A stretch of DNA of 64,000 nucleotides from Rugalucina vietnamica (lineage: Eukaryota > Mollusca > Bivalvia > Lucinida > Lucinidae): assembly GCA_964017185.1 (NCBI GenBank), contig OZ024874.1, positions 16,239,957 to 16,303,956 of the forward strand, given 5' to 3'. This document shows, piece by piece, positions 1-10,300 of this stretch. Numbering within the stretch: the stretch's first letter is position 1; each line of letters starts with the position of its first letter. The notes under the pieces are model-generated. The model worked only from the letters and a program-made list of their open reading frames with translations. It had not been told where the DNA came from and made no database searches. A program made the translations under genes and the position numbers.

Positions 1-390
1 TCTGCATAGAACTCTACTAAAAATAGTCGTGTTAATACTTCCTGGTTACCGGCTCGCTGTAGATAAAACCACGCCGATCAATGACTGAGTCGGATACCGG
101 AAATCCAATTGTATTCGAGAGGGGGATATAAGTAATTGTCAATTCGGCTTTACAAACCGCAATATGTATTTCGACTTTCGTTTTTGATTTCGTGTATCTT
201 TTTACGGAGTAGGGGCGGGGGTAGAGGTGAATAAGCGTATTGTAGACATTAATCGTTACACACTATCAATAAGCAATCGCTGTCTTTTTTTTTTTTTTTT
301 TATTTTTTTGACAGATTTGTATTGAGGCGACCAGAAAACGATTTGAGGCGGTCAATTCGGCCGGCGGCCGGCTCTTAATGAAAACCCTGG
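1..390. repeat. Left arm of a perfect long inverted repeat (continues beyond the window)
   Basis: Bases 1-390 are the exact reverse complement of 2030-2419 (paired coordinates sum to 2420), including the length of a 17-T homopolymer and a 7-T run. Symmetry breaks at 391/2029. Position 1 still pairs, so the arm may extend to the left of the window. The inner end is GC-rich (GGCCGGCGGCCGGC). No ORF. Identity over a homopolymer suggests either a very recent inverted duplication or a fold-back assembly error. Confidence 0.93.
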
Positions 391-530
391 ATTGTTACCC
401 ATCATTGTTTTTCATGCACTGGAAAAAAGCTCAGAAGTGGGGCCATATCTCAGACTCTCAGACAATTCTAGTTCCATTTTTATTCAAGGCGAGAGCAGTG
501 GCTCAGTTGTTAGTGCAACAGACACCAGAT

Positions 531-1025
531 TCATCAGGAAAACATGTCCGTGAAATGAATACCCCCTTAAACCCCACTTTTATATAGAAAAATTTGGGTT
601 TACAGGGGTATACCTATTTTTCTTATTTTTGTTCCAAAACATTGATTGTGCGTACTCAGTTAACGTGTACCCACAATCAATGTTTTGAGCAAACATATTA
701 AAATTAACCAAATTTTTGCAATGAAATTTTCAGTTTTTAATGCTGAAAAAATTCTATATAATTGAGCTGCCTCATGGGAAAACCAACAATCTGCATGTGC
801 GAAAACAAAGGCGCAGATCAGCTTCGCGGTAACCGCGAAGCTGATCAGCGCCTTTGTTTTCGGTACTCGGATAGTACAATTCCTCTTCTCCTTAAATCTG
901 AAATTTCAACTTTCTACCTCTATTCTGTGCTTGTACGGGCCAGTTTGTGTTGGACCTGTTCAGAAACCACATTGTTGGTTTTTCCACGAGGCGGCTCATA
1001 TATTGCATGGGCAAGTTTTCGTAAT
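531..1025 (+). mobile_element. MITE family M1, copy 1, split by a family M2 insertion
   Basis: Starts with tcatcaggaaaacatgtcc and ends with catgggcaagttttcgtaat, as in the intact copy at 63323-63592. The core is the family's fold-back (acattgattgtg.. / ..cacaatcaatgt). The last ~25 bp are separated from the rest by the M2 element at 763-1000, so M1 is the older insertion. Confidence 0.8.
763..1000 (+). mobile_element. MITE family M2, copy 1 (nested in M1)
   Basis: Ends are imperfect inverted repeats (tgagctgcctcatgggaaaa / ttttccacgaggcggctca). The middle holds a perfect hairpin, gcagatcagcttcgcggt / accgcgaagctgatcagc, flanked by gaaaacaaaggcg / cgcctttgttttc. Members recur at 11.2, 17.2 and 57-61.5 kb. 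The ORFs crossing it on both strands are translations of the repeat, not genes. Confidence 0.85.
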
Positions 1026-1820
1026 GTAGAGGTTATGGTTGTAACTCCACTGGCACTGGATAGAGCAAGACACATACTTGTTGATAACCTAATATGAAGG
1101 AAGCAGTGGGTCTGCCTCGACTGGGTCTGCCCTGACACATCTGAAAAGGTAGAAACTGAGATGTAAAACCACAAAACAAACATATTATTCAAGGGAACCT
1201 AATTTTGGAAGATATTTTCTTACACCCCACTTGCAACCTATTTCACTTTTCAGAAGGTTATTTTCATAGCCTTCTACTGATTCGATGTTTTCAGAATTTA
1301 TCATATGTTGCATGGTGCCTCTGCACAGAACTGCTAACTACACCCACTTTCACTCGAGTTTGCCGTTTGAGCATTTGCATTACACAAGAAGACCATGTGT
1401 TCTGAAGATCTGAGTTTTTCTTTTCATGTTGTCCACAAAGACATCTGGATTGATTGATCTGCTGATTTGGTGACAGTTTCAAGCTAAATGAATTTTAAAA
1501 TGGCAAACTCAAGTGAAATTTTTAACTTACTACATGTATGTAGAATTTTGGCCATGTAGATACTGATAGGTAACTGCTAAAATTTATAAAATTCTGCTTT
1601 TGTCTCTATCCTATTTCAGATGTGTGTTCTTAATATGCATTGTATATGTTGTGCATAGAATTTTGAAATTAAAATGTGCTTTAACCAAACAATTACAATG
1701 TTTTCATCAGAAGAGGTGACATCATTACCTAAAGATAAATGCTGAATAGATTTTAAGAACACCTGGCTTCTGGGGCACTTTTTCAGTATAAAATAGAAGA
1801 AAAAGTTACCTGATTTACAC

Positions 1821-1907
1821 ACAAACTTGATTGACCTAAATGCTCAAATGGTAAACTCGAGTGAACAAACTTGATTGACCTAAATGCTCAAATGGTAAAC
1901 TCGAGTG
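1821..1907. repeat. 44-bp tandem duplication
   Basis: Two successive copies of a 44-bp unit beginning acaaacttgattgacctaaa and ending aaactcgagtg. A related inverted word (cactcgagtttgccgtttga) lies at 1351-1370. The rest of 1026-2029 shows no gene that I can support. Confidence 0.9.
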
Positions 1908-2029
1908 TCAGAACTAACCACCAGTCCATGGCACGATGATCCCCAGTGTACCAGACAAAAATTACATACCAGATTTTTAAAACCAATAAATTACAACTAT
2001 GTTGTCCGTCTAGATGTTTTGTAAGAAGA

Positions 2030-2419
2030 CCAGGGTTTTCATTAAGAGCCGGCCGCCGGCCGAATTGACCGCCTCAAATCGTTTTCTGGTCGCCTCAATA
2101 CAAATCTGTCAAAAAAATAAAAAAAAAAAAAAAAAGACAGCGATTGCTTATTGATAGTGTGTAACGATTAATGTCTACAATACGCTTATTCACCTCTACC
2201 CCCGCCCCTACTCCGTAAAAAGATACACGAAATCAAAAACGAAAGTCGAAATACATATTGCGGTTTGTAAAGCCGAATTGACAATTACTTATATCCCCCT
2301 CTCGAATACAATTGGATTTCCGGTATCCGACTCAGTCATTGATCGGCGTGGTTTTATCTACAGCGAGCCGGTAACCAGGAAGTATTAACACGACTATTTT
2401 TAGTAGAGTTCTATGCAGA
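2030..2419. repeat. Right arm of the perfect long inverted repeat
   Basis: Exact reverse complement of 1-390. It ends about 260 bp before the start codon of the hAT-like gene, so this arm probably covers part of its promoter; the mirror arm would then hold a second, outward-facing copy of that promoter. The stretch 2420-2677 after it is AT-rich and contains no feature I can name. Confidence 0.93.
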
Positions 2420-2677
2420 TTTCCAGATACGGAAATAAACAACATAAACAATAATATTCGATAAGTGTTTGATTTATCGAGTTGACAATAATTTATTATT
2501 TACTTTTTGAAGGTAAAGTTCATCGGCATCTTTTTCAATATCATTCGTTTGTTGTTGTTATTGCGTGATCGATCTGTTTGAAACCGAAAGTAGAAATCTG
2601 GGAAACCAGTCATGTACACAAAATGCATAGGAATCGGAGTCTGGCATTCATTCCACTTTCAACACAGCGTGATTGCG

Positions 2678-5600
2678 ATGGAGCCAAAGGCAAAGAAAGT
2701 GAAAACAGATCCAGGCCCCATAAAGGGTCAAAAGATGATGACTTCTTTCTTCAAAGCTGTCAATTCAGGTAACAGCACTGAATTCTTAAATTGAAATAGG
2801 TGGTTGAGCTTACAATGAGCTGAGAATTTATTCAGCCTGCTCCTACCTAATACCCCACCCACAACTTGTACATGGGTTACTAAGCATGGCCTGTACCAAC
2901 TTTTTCCCTCAACTTGAACAAAAACTTTACAGTGTTTGATACCACCATGAAATGAGACCGAGTCTTAGAAAATCTGTTTTGAACTAACCCGAGTCTTCTC
3001 TGGCTGCAAACCCATAAAGGGTCTGTTATAATAGCCGCCAGTCAAAAATAATCGAAGGCTATTTAATGTCAGAGAAGTCTCGGATTAGTTTTGAATCATT
3101 TTTGCTTCATGGATATAGTTCAATGCCATTTCAAGCCCTTTATGTTATTATGGCATAAGTTTGTCAGACCAACTGAGCCTCAAGTCGTCCTGCCCCACTT
3201 CCACGACTGTCTAGTTGCACTAACTGATTTATTTTCTGGCCGTTGGGCCATCAATTTTTAAGTATTTTTTGTTGCTGCTCTATTGACCTGTTGAAAATAT
3301 TTGATATTTTATTTGATCTCAAAATTTAGATTGTGGGTACACATTAGAGCAGCCTTACTGAGGCTATCCTTAATCTTTTTAGAGCAAATATAAGAAAAAA
3401 AATCATCAGTCATCACATCAGGAAAAATGTCTGTGTAATGTATACCCCCTTTAACCCCACTAACTTGGGTATGCACCTTATACCTATTTTTCTTATTTTT
3501 GCTCCAAAATATAGTTTGCGGGTACTCATTAGAAACGCCTTGATGAGGCAGTTCTAACGTGTACCCAAAATCTATATTTTGAGCAAAAATAAGAAAAATA
3601 TCAACAATTTTCTGATGAAATTTACAACTCTACAATAATCTGTGTATCACATGGGCGTGTTTTTGTAATGACTTGCTGGCTTCAAATGGCTCATATTTTT
3701 TGTATTAGGTCAGATCAGCAAGAATGATAATACAACAACATCTACTGATGACAGTACCGTCTCAACACAGACAGACAATCCTGCTAGTTTAGAAACATCT
3801 GTCGAGACCAGTGAAGTGAAAACATCTTTTCAAGGTTCCCAAGGTCAGTGAAAAATAAAATTCCATGACTTTTCCATGATAATTCCATGATCAGAGTTAA
3901 ATTTCCAGGACTATTCTATCTTTTTTTGTCATATAACTGCATAAAATTCTATTGCAAAAGTAATGTAAATAAAAATAAAACTGAATTTAAAAAAATCATA
4001 ACAAAATTCCTTGAATTTACCATGATATTTTTCATAATTTTTCAAATTCCATTACTTTTCCATGCATGGATTTTTTTCAGCCATTTTCCTTGTTTTCCAG
4101 GTTTTCCAGAGCCCGTGGGAACTCTGTCTTCCCCTCCAGAAAACTTCGGTCCATGGACTGCAGAGATGTGCCGGGAAATGATTTACGAATACTTTGATGA
4201 AGACATCGTGATTCATAATTGTTTCACATGCAATCAAAAAGACTGCACAGACATTTCTAAAACTGAAGAACTCAGAATACGCCCAAAAAAATTTCAACAC
4301 TCCTGGCTGAAGCGGGAGAATTGGTGGCTCTGTTATGTGGAGGGTGAGGGGATGTATTGTGTTATTTGTAGAAAGCACCAAATGAAACATCCACAGAACC
4401 AAGCTGAAACATTTGCCTCTTCTCCTAGTGTAAGGTTTAAGGTGGATGCATTAAAGACACATAGCAGCAGTGAAATCCATGCTGATGCTCAGAGAACTGA
4501 ATTACTCCAAAAAACATCCTGTTTCCACCAAGAGTATACCAAGAAAGAAGAAGTTAGAGACTCTGTTCTAGAACAGGCATTCTCCACTGCCTACTTTCTG
4601 ATGAAGTCTTTTATTGCCAATAGGCAATTTGTTCCATTACTTGATTTTATTGAGAAAGTATTTAATGTTGATTCTCTTAAATTTTTTGACCATAAATCAT
4701 CAGGGAGTCAAAAAGAAATTTTTGAGATACTTGGTCAGACTGTAAAAACTGAACTGTTAAGGAAAGTGAAGACTGCAGCAGCCTTTGGTGTCCTAACTGA
4801 TGAAGTTGCTGATATTTCAGTTACCGAAAACCTTGTTACTTTCATCCAGTTTTATGACTTTGGTACAAAACAGGTTGCAACACATTTTTTATCATGCCAG
4901 AATGTTCTTTCAGAATTTGAACATGCCAATGCAGAGGCCATAGCCACTCTTCTCTTGAAGGAGCTAGAAGAAAATGATGGGCTTAATTTAGAACGGCTCA
5001 CTGGTTTTACATCTGATGGGGCTTCAGTCATGGTAGGGAAAAAATCCGGTGTTGCTGCTAGGCTTAAACAAGTGAACCCTGCTCTGCTAAATGTGCACTG
5101 TATATGTCACAGGCTGGCCTTAGCTTGTACAGATTCAAATGAGTCTTTGAATTACATTAAGAATCTTGAGATCTGGCTTCGCCAGTTATGGCAGTATTTT
5201 GAGAACTCTCCTCAAAGAATGTCTGCATATTTGAAAATCCAAACTGAACTTAAGGTGATACGGCTTAACAGACAGACTGTTAAAAGAGTGGTGAAACGCC
5301 TGAAAAAAGCTTGCAGAACTAGATGGTTGAGCTTAGAAGCAGCAGTGAAAGCAGTAAAAGATGACTATGAAGCACTCCTTCAAACGCTTTCCAAGTTTGA
5401 AAAGCAAGATGCTACAGCATCAGGGCTGCTGAAGAAAATGAGGACTTTAAAATTTATTGGGGCTGTATATATATTGAACTCGGTTCTTCCAGCCATTGGG
5501 GAACTGTCCAGGCGGTTTCAGAAGGGGTCCTTCAGCTTTGCTGCAATCCTACCAACCATCAATATGACTAAGGACAGTCTTCAGACCATCTTGCAGGATG

Positions 5601-6526
5601 AAACACCCATACAAGAACTTCAACAAGACATAGACAGCCTCACAGACATGTGTGCAGATATACGTCTTAACCAGAGGGATGCTACAGAACTACAGTCACT
5701 GTTCCGTAATTACATTACAGCTTTGATCAACAACATTGAAAGGAGGTTTGAAGACAGTTCTCCTGTCCTGGCTGCTTTCAGCATATTTGATCCAAATGTA
5801 ATGCCTGAAACCACAGAAGAACTGAAAGTCTATGGAAACCAACAATTAGAAACCCTGAGCAACCACTACTTCAAGGATAATCAAGACAAGATAAACAGAC
5901 TTAAGGCCCAGTGGCATGGAATGAAATATTACATTCGAGATGTAATTAAACCCAAGTTGCCAGAGAAATTAGCAAAAACAACTCCAACAGAATGGCTACT
6001 ACTTCAATTGCTGAACCAGACTATGCTAAAGGATCTGTATCCAGACATCATGTACATTGTTGAGGTGGTTGTATCATTACCAGTCTCGAATGCGTGGCCT
6101 GAAAGAGGAGCAAGCACTCTTAAAGCCCTCAAAACTCGTCTCAGAAACAGACTTGGGACCCAGATGCTGGAGAGTCTCCTTCACATTAGTATAAATGCTC
6201 CTGAGCCTAGTTCAGAAGAAGGCCAGAACATTGTGAAGTTAGCGGTAAAGTCCTGGCTGCAGAAGAAGCCCAGAAGAAAGCTGCCAAAATATAAGTCTTC
6301 TGCAGCAGTTGAAAAGGAAGCTGCCACACCAGTCATCGTTTTGGAAGATGCAGGAGTTCAAACAGAACCAGTGGCTGTAGTGAATCAAGAGGTGTTCCAG
6401 ACTGCAGTAAGAGCTGCAGCAAAGACTTTGAACCTGGAAGGTTACAGTGATGAAGAAGGAAGAGATGAAGAGGATGAAGATGATGAAGATGATGACTATC
6501 TTTACAAAGATTTTGAAGCTGAATGA
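2678..6526 (+). CDS. hAT-transposase-derived ZNF862-like protein, three exons
   Basis: Exons 2678-2768, 3709-3843 and 4101-6526 have GT..AG introns and matching phases (each split codon encodes Gly), giving 883 aa. The start is the ATG at 2678 (MEPKAKKVKTDPG, nuclear-localisation-like). Exon 2 is Ser/Thr-rich. A BED/TTF-like zinc finger (YCVIC..H..H) lies near residue 160. The RNase-H-like hAT core follows: LTDEVADIS near 308, GFTSDGASVMVG near 376, NVHCICHRLAL near 406, CRTRWLS near 480, and the conserved WPERGAS block of the hAT dimerisation region near 741. The C-terminus is very acidic (860-876). This architecture is known from hAT transposases and from domesticated genes such as ZNF862. 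No frameshift or stop is seen. Whether it moves DNA or is domesticated cannot be told; TIRs were not found. Intron 2 holds an M1 MITE. Confidence 0.85.
3411..3672 (+). mobile_element. MITE family M1, copy 2 (intronic)
   Basis: Runs from atcacatcaggaaaaatgtc to catgggcgtgtttttgtaat, with the central fold-back gcgggtactcattagaa..ttctaacgtgtaccc. It lies just upstream of exon 2 of the hAT-like gene. Confidence 0.75.
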
Positions 6527-6583
6527 AACCAGTTTGCTTATTAAATTAATAAGCAAACTGGTTTCTTTCAGCTTCAAAATCTT
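6507..6583. repeat. Near-perfect 77-bp palindrome across the stop codon
   Basis: Positions 6507-6544 and 6546-6583 pair around 6545 with 37 of 38 matches; the only mismatch is at the T of the TGA stop (6524/6566). The 3' half is an inverted copy of the last codons and first UTR bases of the hAT-like gene. The RNA would form a long hairpin there. An ATTAAA polyadenylation-like word (6540-6545) sits at the tip. Confidence 0.93.
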
Positions 6584-6849
6584 AAATATTTGGCTGAAAA
6601 GAGTTCTCAAATTATGCCATAGCTTGCTGCCAGAACACAGGCATGATCAAGAAAAACAATTTTCAGAAAGCAAATGTATTCTAATATTAATTTTTGCAAA
6701 TTTTCTATTGTGATGTATCAAATAGATTGGATGAAACTTGACCTTAGTGTTTTTAACTGCCTTATAATACAAAAAAACCTACTCAAGAACATGACAAAAT
6801 GAGTCCAGGAGAGCTCACAGAGAGAGTCCTAGAATGCCTTATATTCGTT

Positions 6850-6950
6850 TTCGGCCGGGGGCCTTCGGCCCCCTGGACCCCCGATGAGGGGGCGCTGCCC
6901 CCTCAACCCCAGCTGGGGGAGGACCCCCAGACCCCCCTGCCTCCTACTTT
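6850..6950. repeat. GC-rich fold-back repeat
   Basis: A sharp GC island in AT-rich DNA with stacked hairpins: gggggccttcggccccc, then gagggggcgctgccccctc, then cccagctgggg followed by runs of C. It looks like the GC-rich end of an interspersed repeat. Further on, 7028-7205 contains two diverged copies of an ~40-bp segment (cagattctgtcaatt..caagatat). Confidence 0.6.
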
Positions 6951-7377
6951 TATTTTCAGGCCTTCTACTTCAAATCTTAATGAATACCCTGCAATCTCAA
7001 GCTAGATTTTGTTGATGTGTACGTAATTTGGTCAGATTCTGTCAATTTATTTTCAAGATATTTCTGACATCAATCAAGGGCCATAACTCAGTCAAAATTT
7101 TGCAAACAAAAATAGCTGATAACAATACCAAGCTATATCTTGTCAACGTTGATGTGCTTACAAAATCTGGCCAGATTCTGTCAATTCATTCTCAAGATAT
7201 TGAGCAGAAATGTTCATGGAATGGCGGAACCTCAGAACGACAGAGTGAATCCAGAATAGCTCCATATTTCCAAAGCGGGGCTATAATTATTCCTTCTTTC
7301 TATTATTTATCATGATATGTTCCATCTAAAATGGATAATGATGATGATATAAATCATTTACAGCAACCATGAAAACA

Positions 7378-10300
7378 TCACCAATATTCGAGATCAGAAT
7401 CCCCACCTTCGCTCTGTGTCGTATCGGTGTCCGTAAAATCCAAACTACCATCACTGTCGCAAAATATATTCTCAGGCGGCATCGCCTTCATCGCTGATAA
7501 CTTATTAGCCAGTCTGTGTAGAAACAGTTCTATTTCGAAGTTCACAACCGACGCCTTTGGTAACAACAATCGAGAAACAAGTGTCTGTAGAACTGTCCGG
7601 TTTAGGATAAGGTTAATATAATCATCGTAAGTGTCATGTGAATTTTCCTCTATCAGTTTCTGTGTTACACTATCACTTGGTAGAAGTCTAGACACGCAAG
7701 TTCGACTCTTAATGAAACACTGGTGGAATAGAGTACGGGCCGACAGCTGCACCAGGGTGGCCGAGGTCTGGCCGAACATCATCTGTAGCAGCTGGTTGGA
7801 GATCGACTGGAGATGGGATAGTTCGGGAAACTCTGATTCCAAGAATTCACAGATTTCCATTACTATTTCTCGATTACTGAAATACCCTGGAAAGATATAC
7901 AAGCAACAAATAAAAGTTTGAAAAATACTACAAACAGAAGAGCCAAGACATTGAAAATACAATTTTGAATACATTTTTTGCAGTAACATAATTTCAGAAC
8001 AAATGCATTGAACAATCAAATGCCTTTTGAAACTAAACCTGACAGAAACTACAATTTAGTTTTGGCTTCAGACATTTTTCATTCTTCCCATACAACCCTA
8101 TTAAAGTATCTCTGCTGTATTCACATACTAATTTTGACTCTGTAAACATTGGGGCATAAAATTTGACTTTACTCAACTATATTGTAATAAGCAGAATATC
8201 AGAATTCTCAGAAAATACAGATGGTCTTGTGATGGAAACAGTAATTTCATTCTTGATATCTTGAAAAAAATGTGAGAAGCTTTTCCACGGCATTATTACC
8301 TGCATCAACCAGATGAGCATATTGCCTTGGTGCCTTGACGACTCTATGGTGCATATTGTCCCAGTTCAGAGATCGCTGTAGTGGAATGGATAAAAATGAT
8401 GCAAATATGGGAGAAACTTTTCTGAAATAACAATGTTGAAAAAAGCCTTTATTTTCATTAACGGGAAAGGATGAAAGTATTCTGTACTGAACAAAATGGG
8501 CTTACAATAGTGAACTGTTCCAAAGAAGAATGTGGAATGACGGTATAGACCCTGTCTATCTGTAAGGCCTGCCCATTTTCAAGGCCTGCCCTGACCTACA
8601 TGTAGGCGTGTACAGGAAATTCAAAATGATCTGTCAAGTTTATTCGGATAATTTTATAGACCTCGGTTTATATATAACTAGGGATGTCAACGAATATTCG
8701 AATGTTCGAATATTCGCATTTCATAAGAATATTCGAATGCGATTTCTGGATTCGAATATTCGCATAATTTTCTAACCTGCAATATTGTCATGTATTAGAT
8801 TAAAGGAGGCCTCAAATTTATGGCCAAAAGTCGCAAAATAATACGACCAGTAATCCTGCAACATTTTGACATACTTGCAAATTGAGATTGCTCAATTAAC
8901 AGTTTGACACTTTGTTGATTCAAGTGACACTTTGTTGATTCAAGTGACACTTTGTTGATTCAAGTTGAGAAGAAAGCACTGCTTGCTTTCAATAAATGTT
9001 TTTAAGGTGTGAAAGTCCTACAATTTGAGCTGTGTCATGTGAAAGTTTAAGATGGCTGGATAGATTGACAACTCAATCCTTTAGGAACAACACAGTCACA
9101 ACATACCTTTCACAAAGTACATGTAGGCTACACGATTACAATAGAACCTAAGCATTCTTGGTGGCGGATATCAATGACATGCATGCAGAACTTAATCTTG
9201 GCTTGACAATAATGGTGTGTAGTTGCTTTCTCAGACAGAACCCCAGAGATTTCTCATTATTAAACAACTCCTAATTGTCTAGTTTTCCGTGCAAAATTTG
9301 TTGATTTTCATACATGGCGCCATTGGTATAGCCCAGATACGATTCCATGCATATACATGTACCTCATATTTTCAATACATGTACCACCAAGTAAGTCATC
9401 GTAATGGCTCTATTGGGCATAGATGTGTATATCATTCGAATATTCCAATATATTCGAATATCCTATGCGAATATTCGAATACCAATTTTGGCATTCGTTG
9501 ACATCCCTACATATAACCCTGTTTTGCTATTTTCTCAAAACTTCAGTTTACAAGATTGTCTGTAGCTATGGTTATTTGTTCTTGTTGATTAAGTACATGC
9601 CATGTTGGTTTTCCACCAAAAAAGACAGTTAGCAGGCATGAAAACCATAGTACATAGCACTTGGTATAGACTGTTTAAATGAAAATTAGTCCCGTACCTT
9701 TTTCTCTTCCTGGTTTCCCAGACTGTCCCCCTGACAGAGGGATCAGCTCCCTTTCTCAACAACTTGTGTGCTGCAGCTACGTCACCACGTATACTACAGT
9801 GAAATAATGCTGTCTGGCCTAGTAGGTTAGATATGTTGATCTGGAAGTCAAAAAGCTAACTGTATACTAAAATTTATGATTGAAAAATTTCCCAGGATCT
9901 TGATTGATCTTACTACACTCAGGGTCATTTACTTCTGACATTTATAAACTTCAAATGAAACAACCATGGGTGTTATCTGTTTATCATAGGACATTTGCAT
10001 TGGGATTTTATCACCTTCAAAGTGGAAAAAATGTAATTGAAAAATTATATTGTCAAGGATGTCCAAATTTGATAAATGTTTGTATTAGTCTGAAGAGAAA
10101 GCTACCTTGTCTGCCATAAAAAAGCAAGGAAAGATTACAGATTTTGTGTTACTGATCGTTCCAAGGTGATACTTTTGTGGTGGTTCTTTTTGTTTTATGT
10201 CTTGGTGTTTAAAATTTTTGTGCTGTTGGTGCCTTAAGTACGAGGGTTGGGATTTAAGTTCGTAGACTTTGTCCGCAGATTTTCTATTAGAGCATTTACC

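Noticed and set aside
762..1192. ORFs of about 90-110 codons on both strands (and alike at 11016, 17112, 57558)
   Set aside because: They are translations of MITE family M2; the same peptide recurs at each copy.
3887..4100. N-terminal extension of the hAT-like ORF (MIRVKFPGLFYLF..)
   Set aside because: This part is intron: an AT-rich stretch ending in ttgttttccag, and exons 1 and 2 join in frame to 4101.
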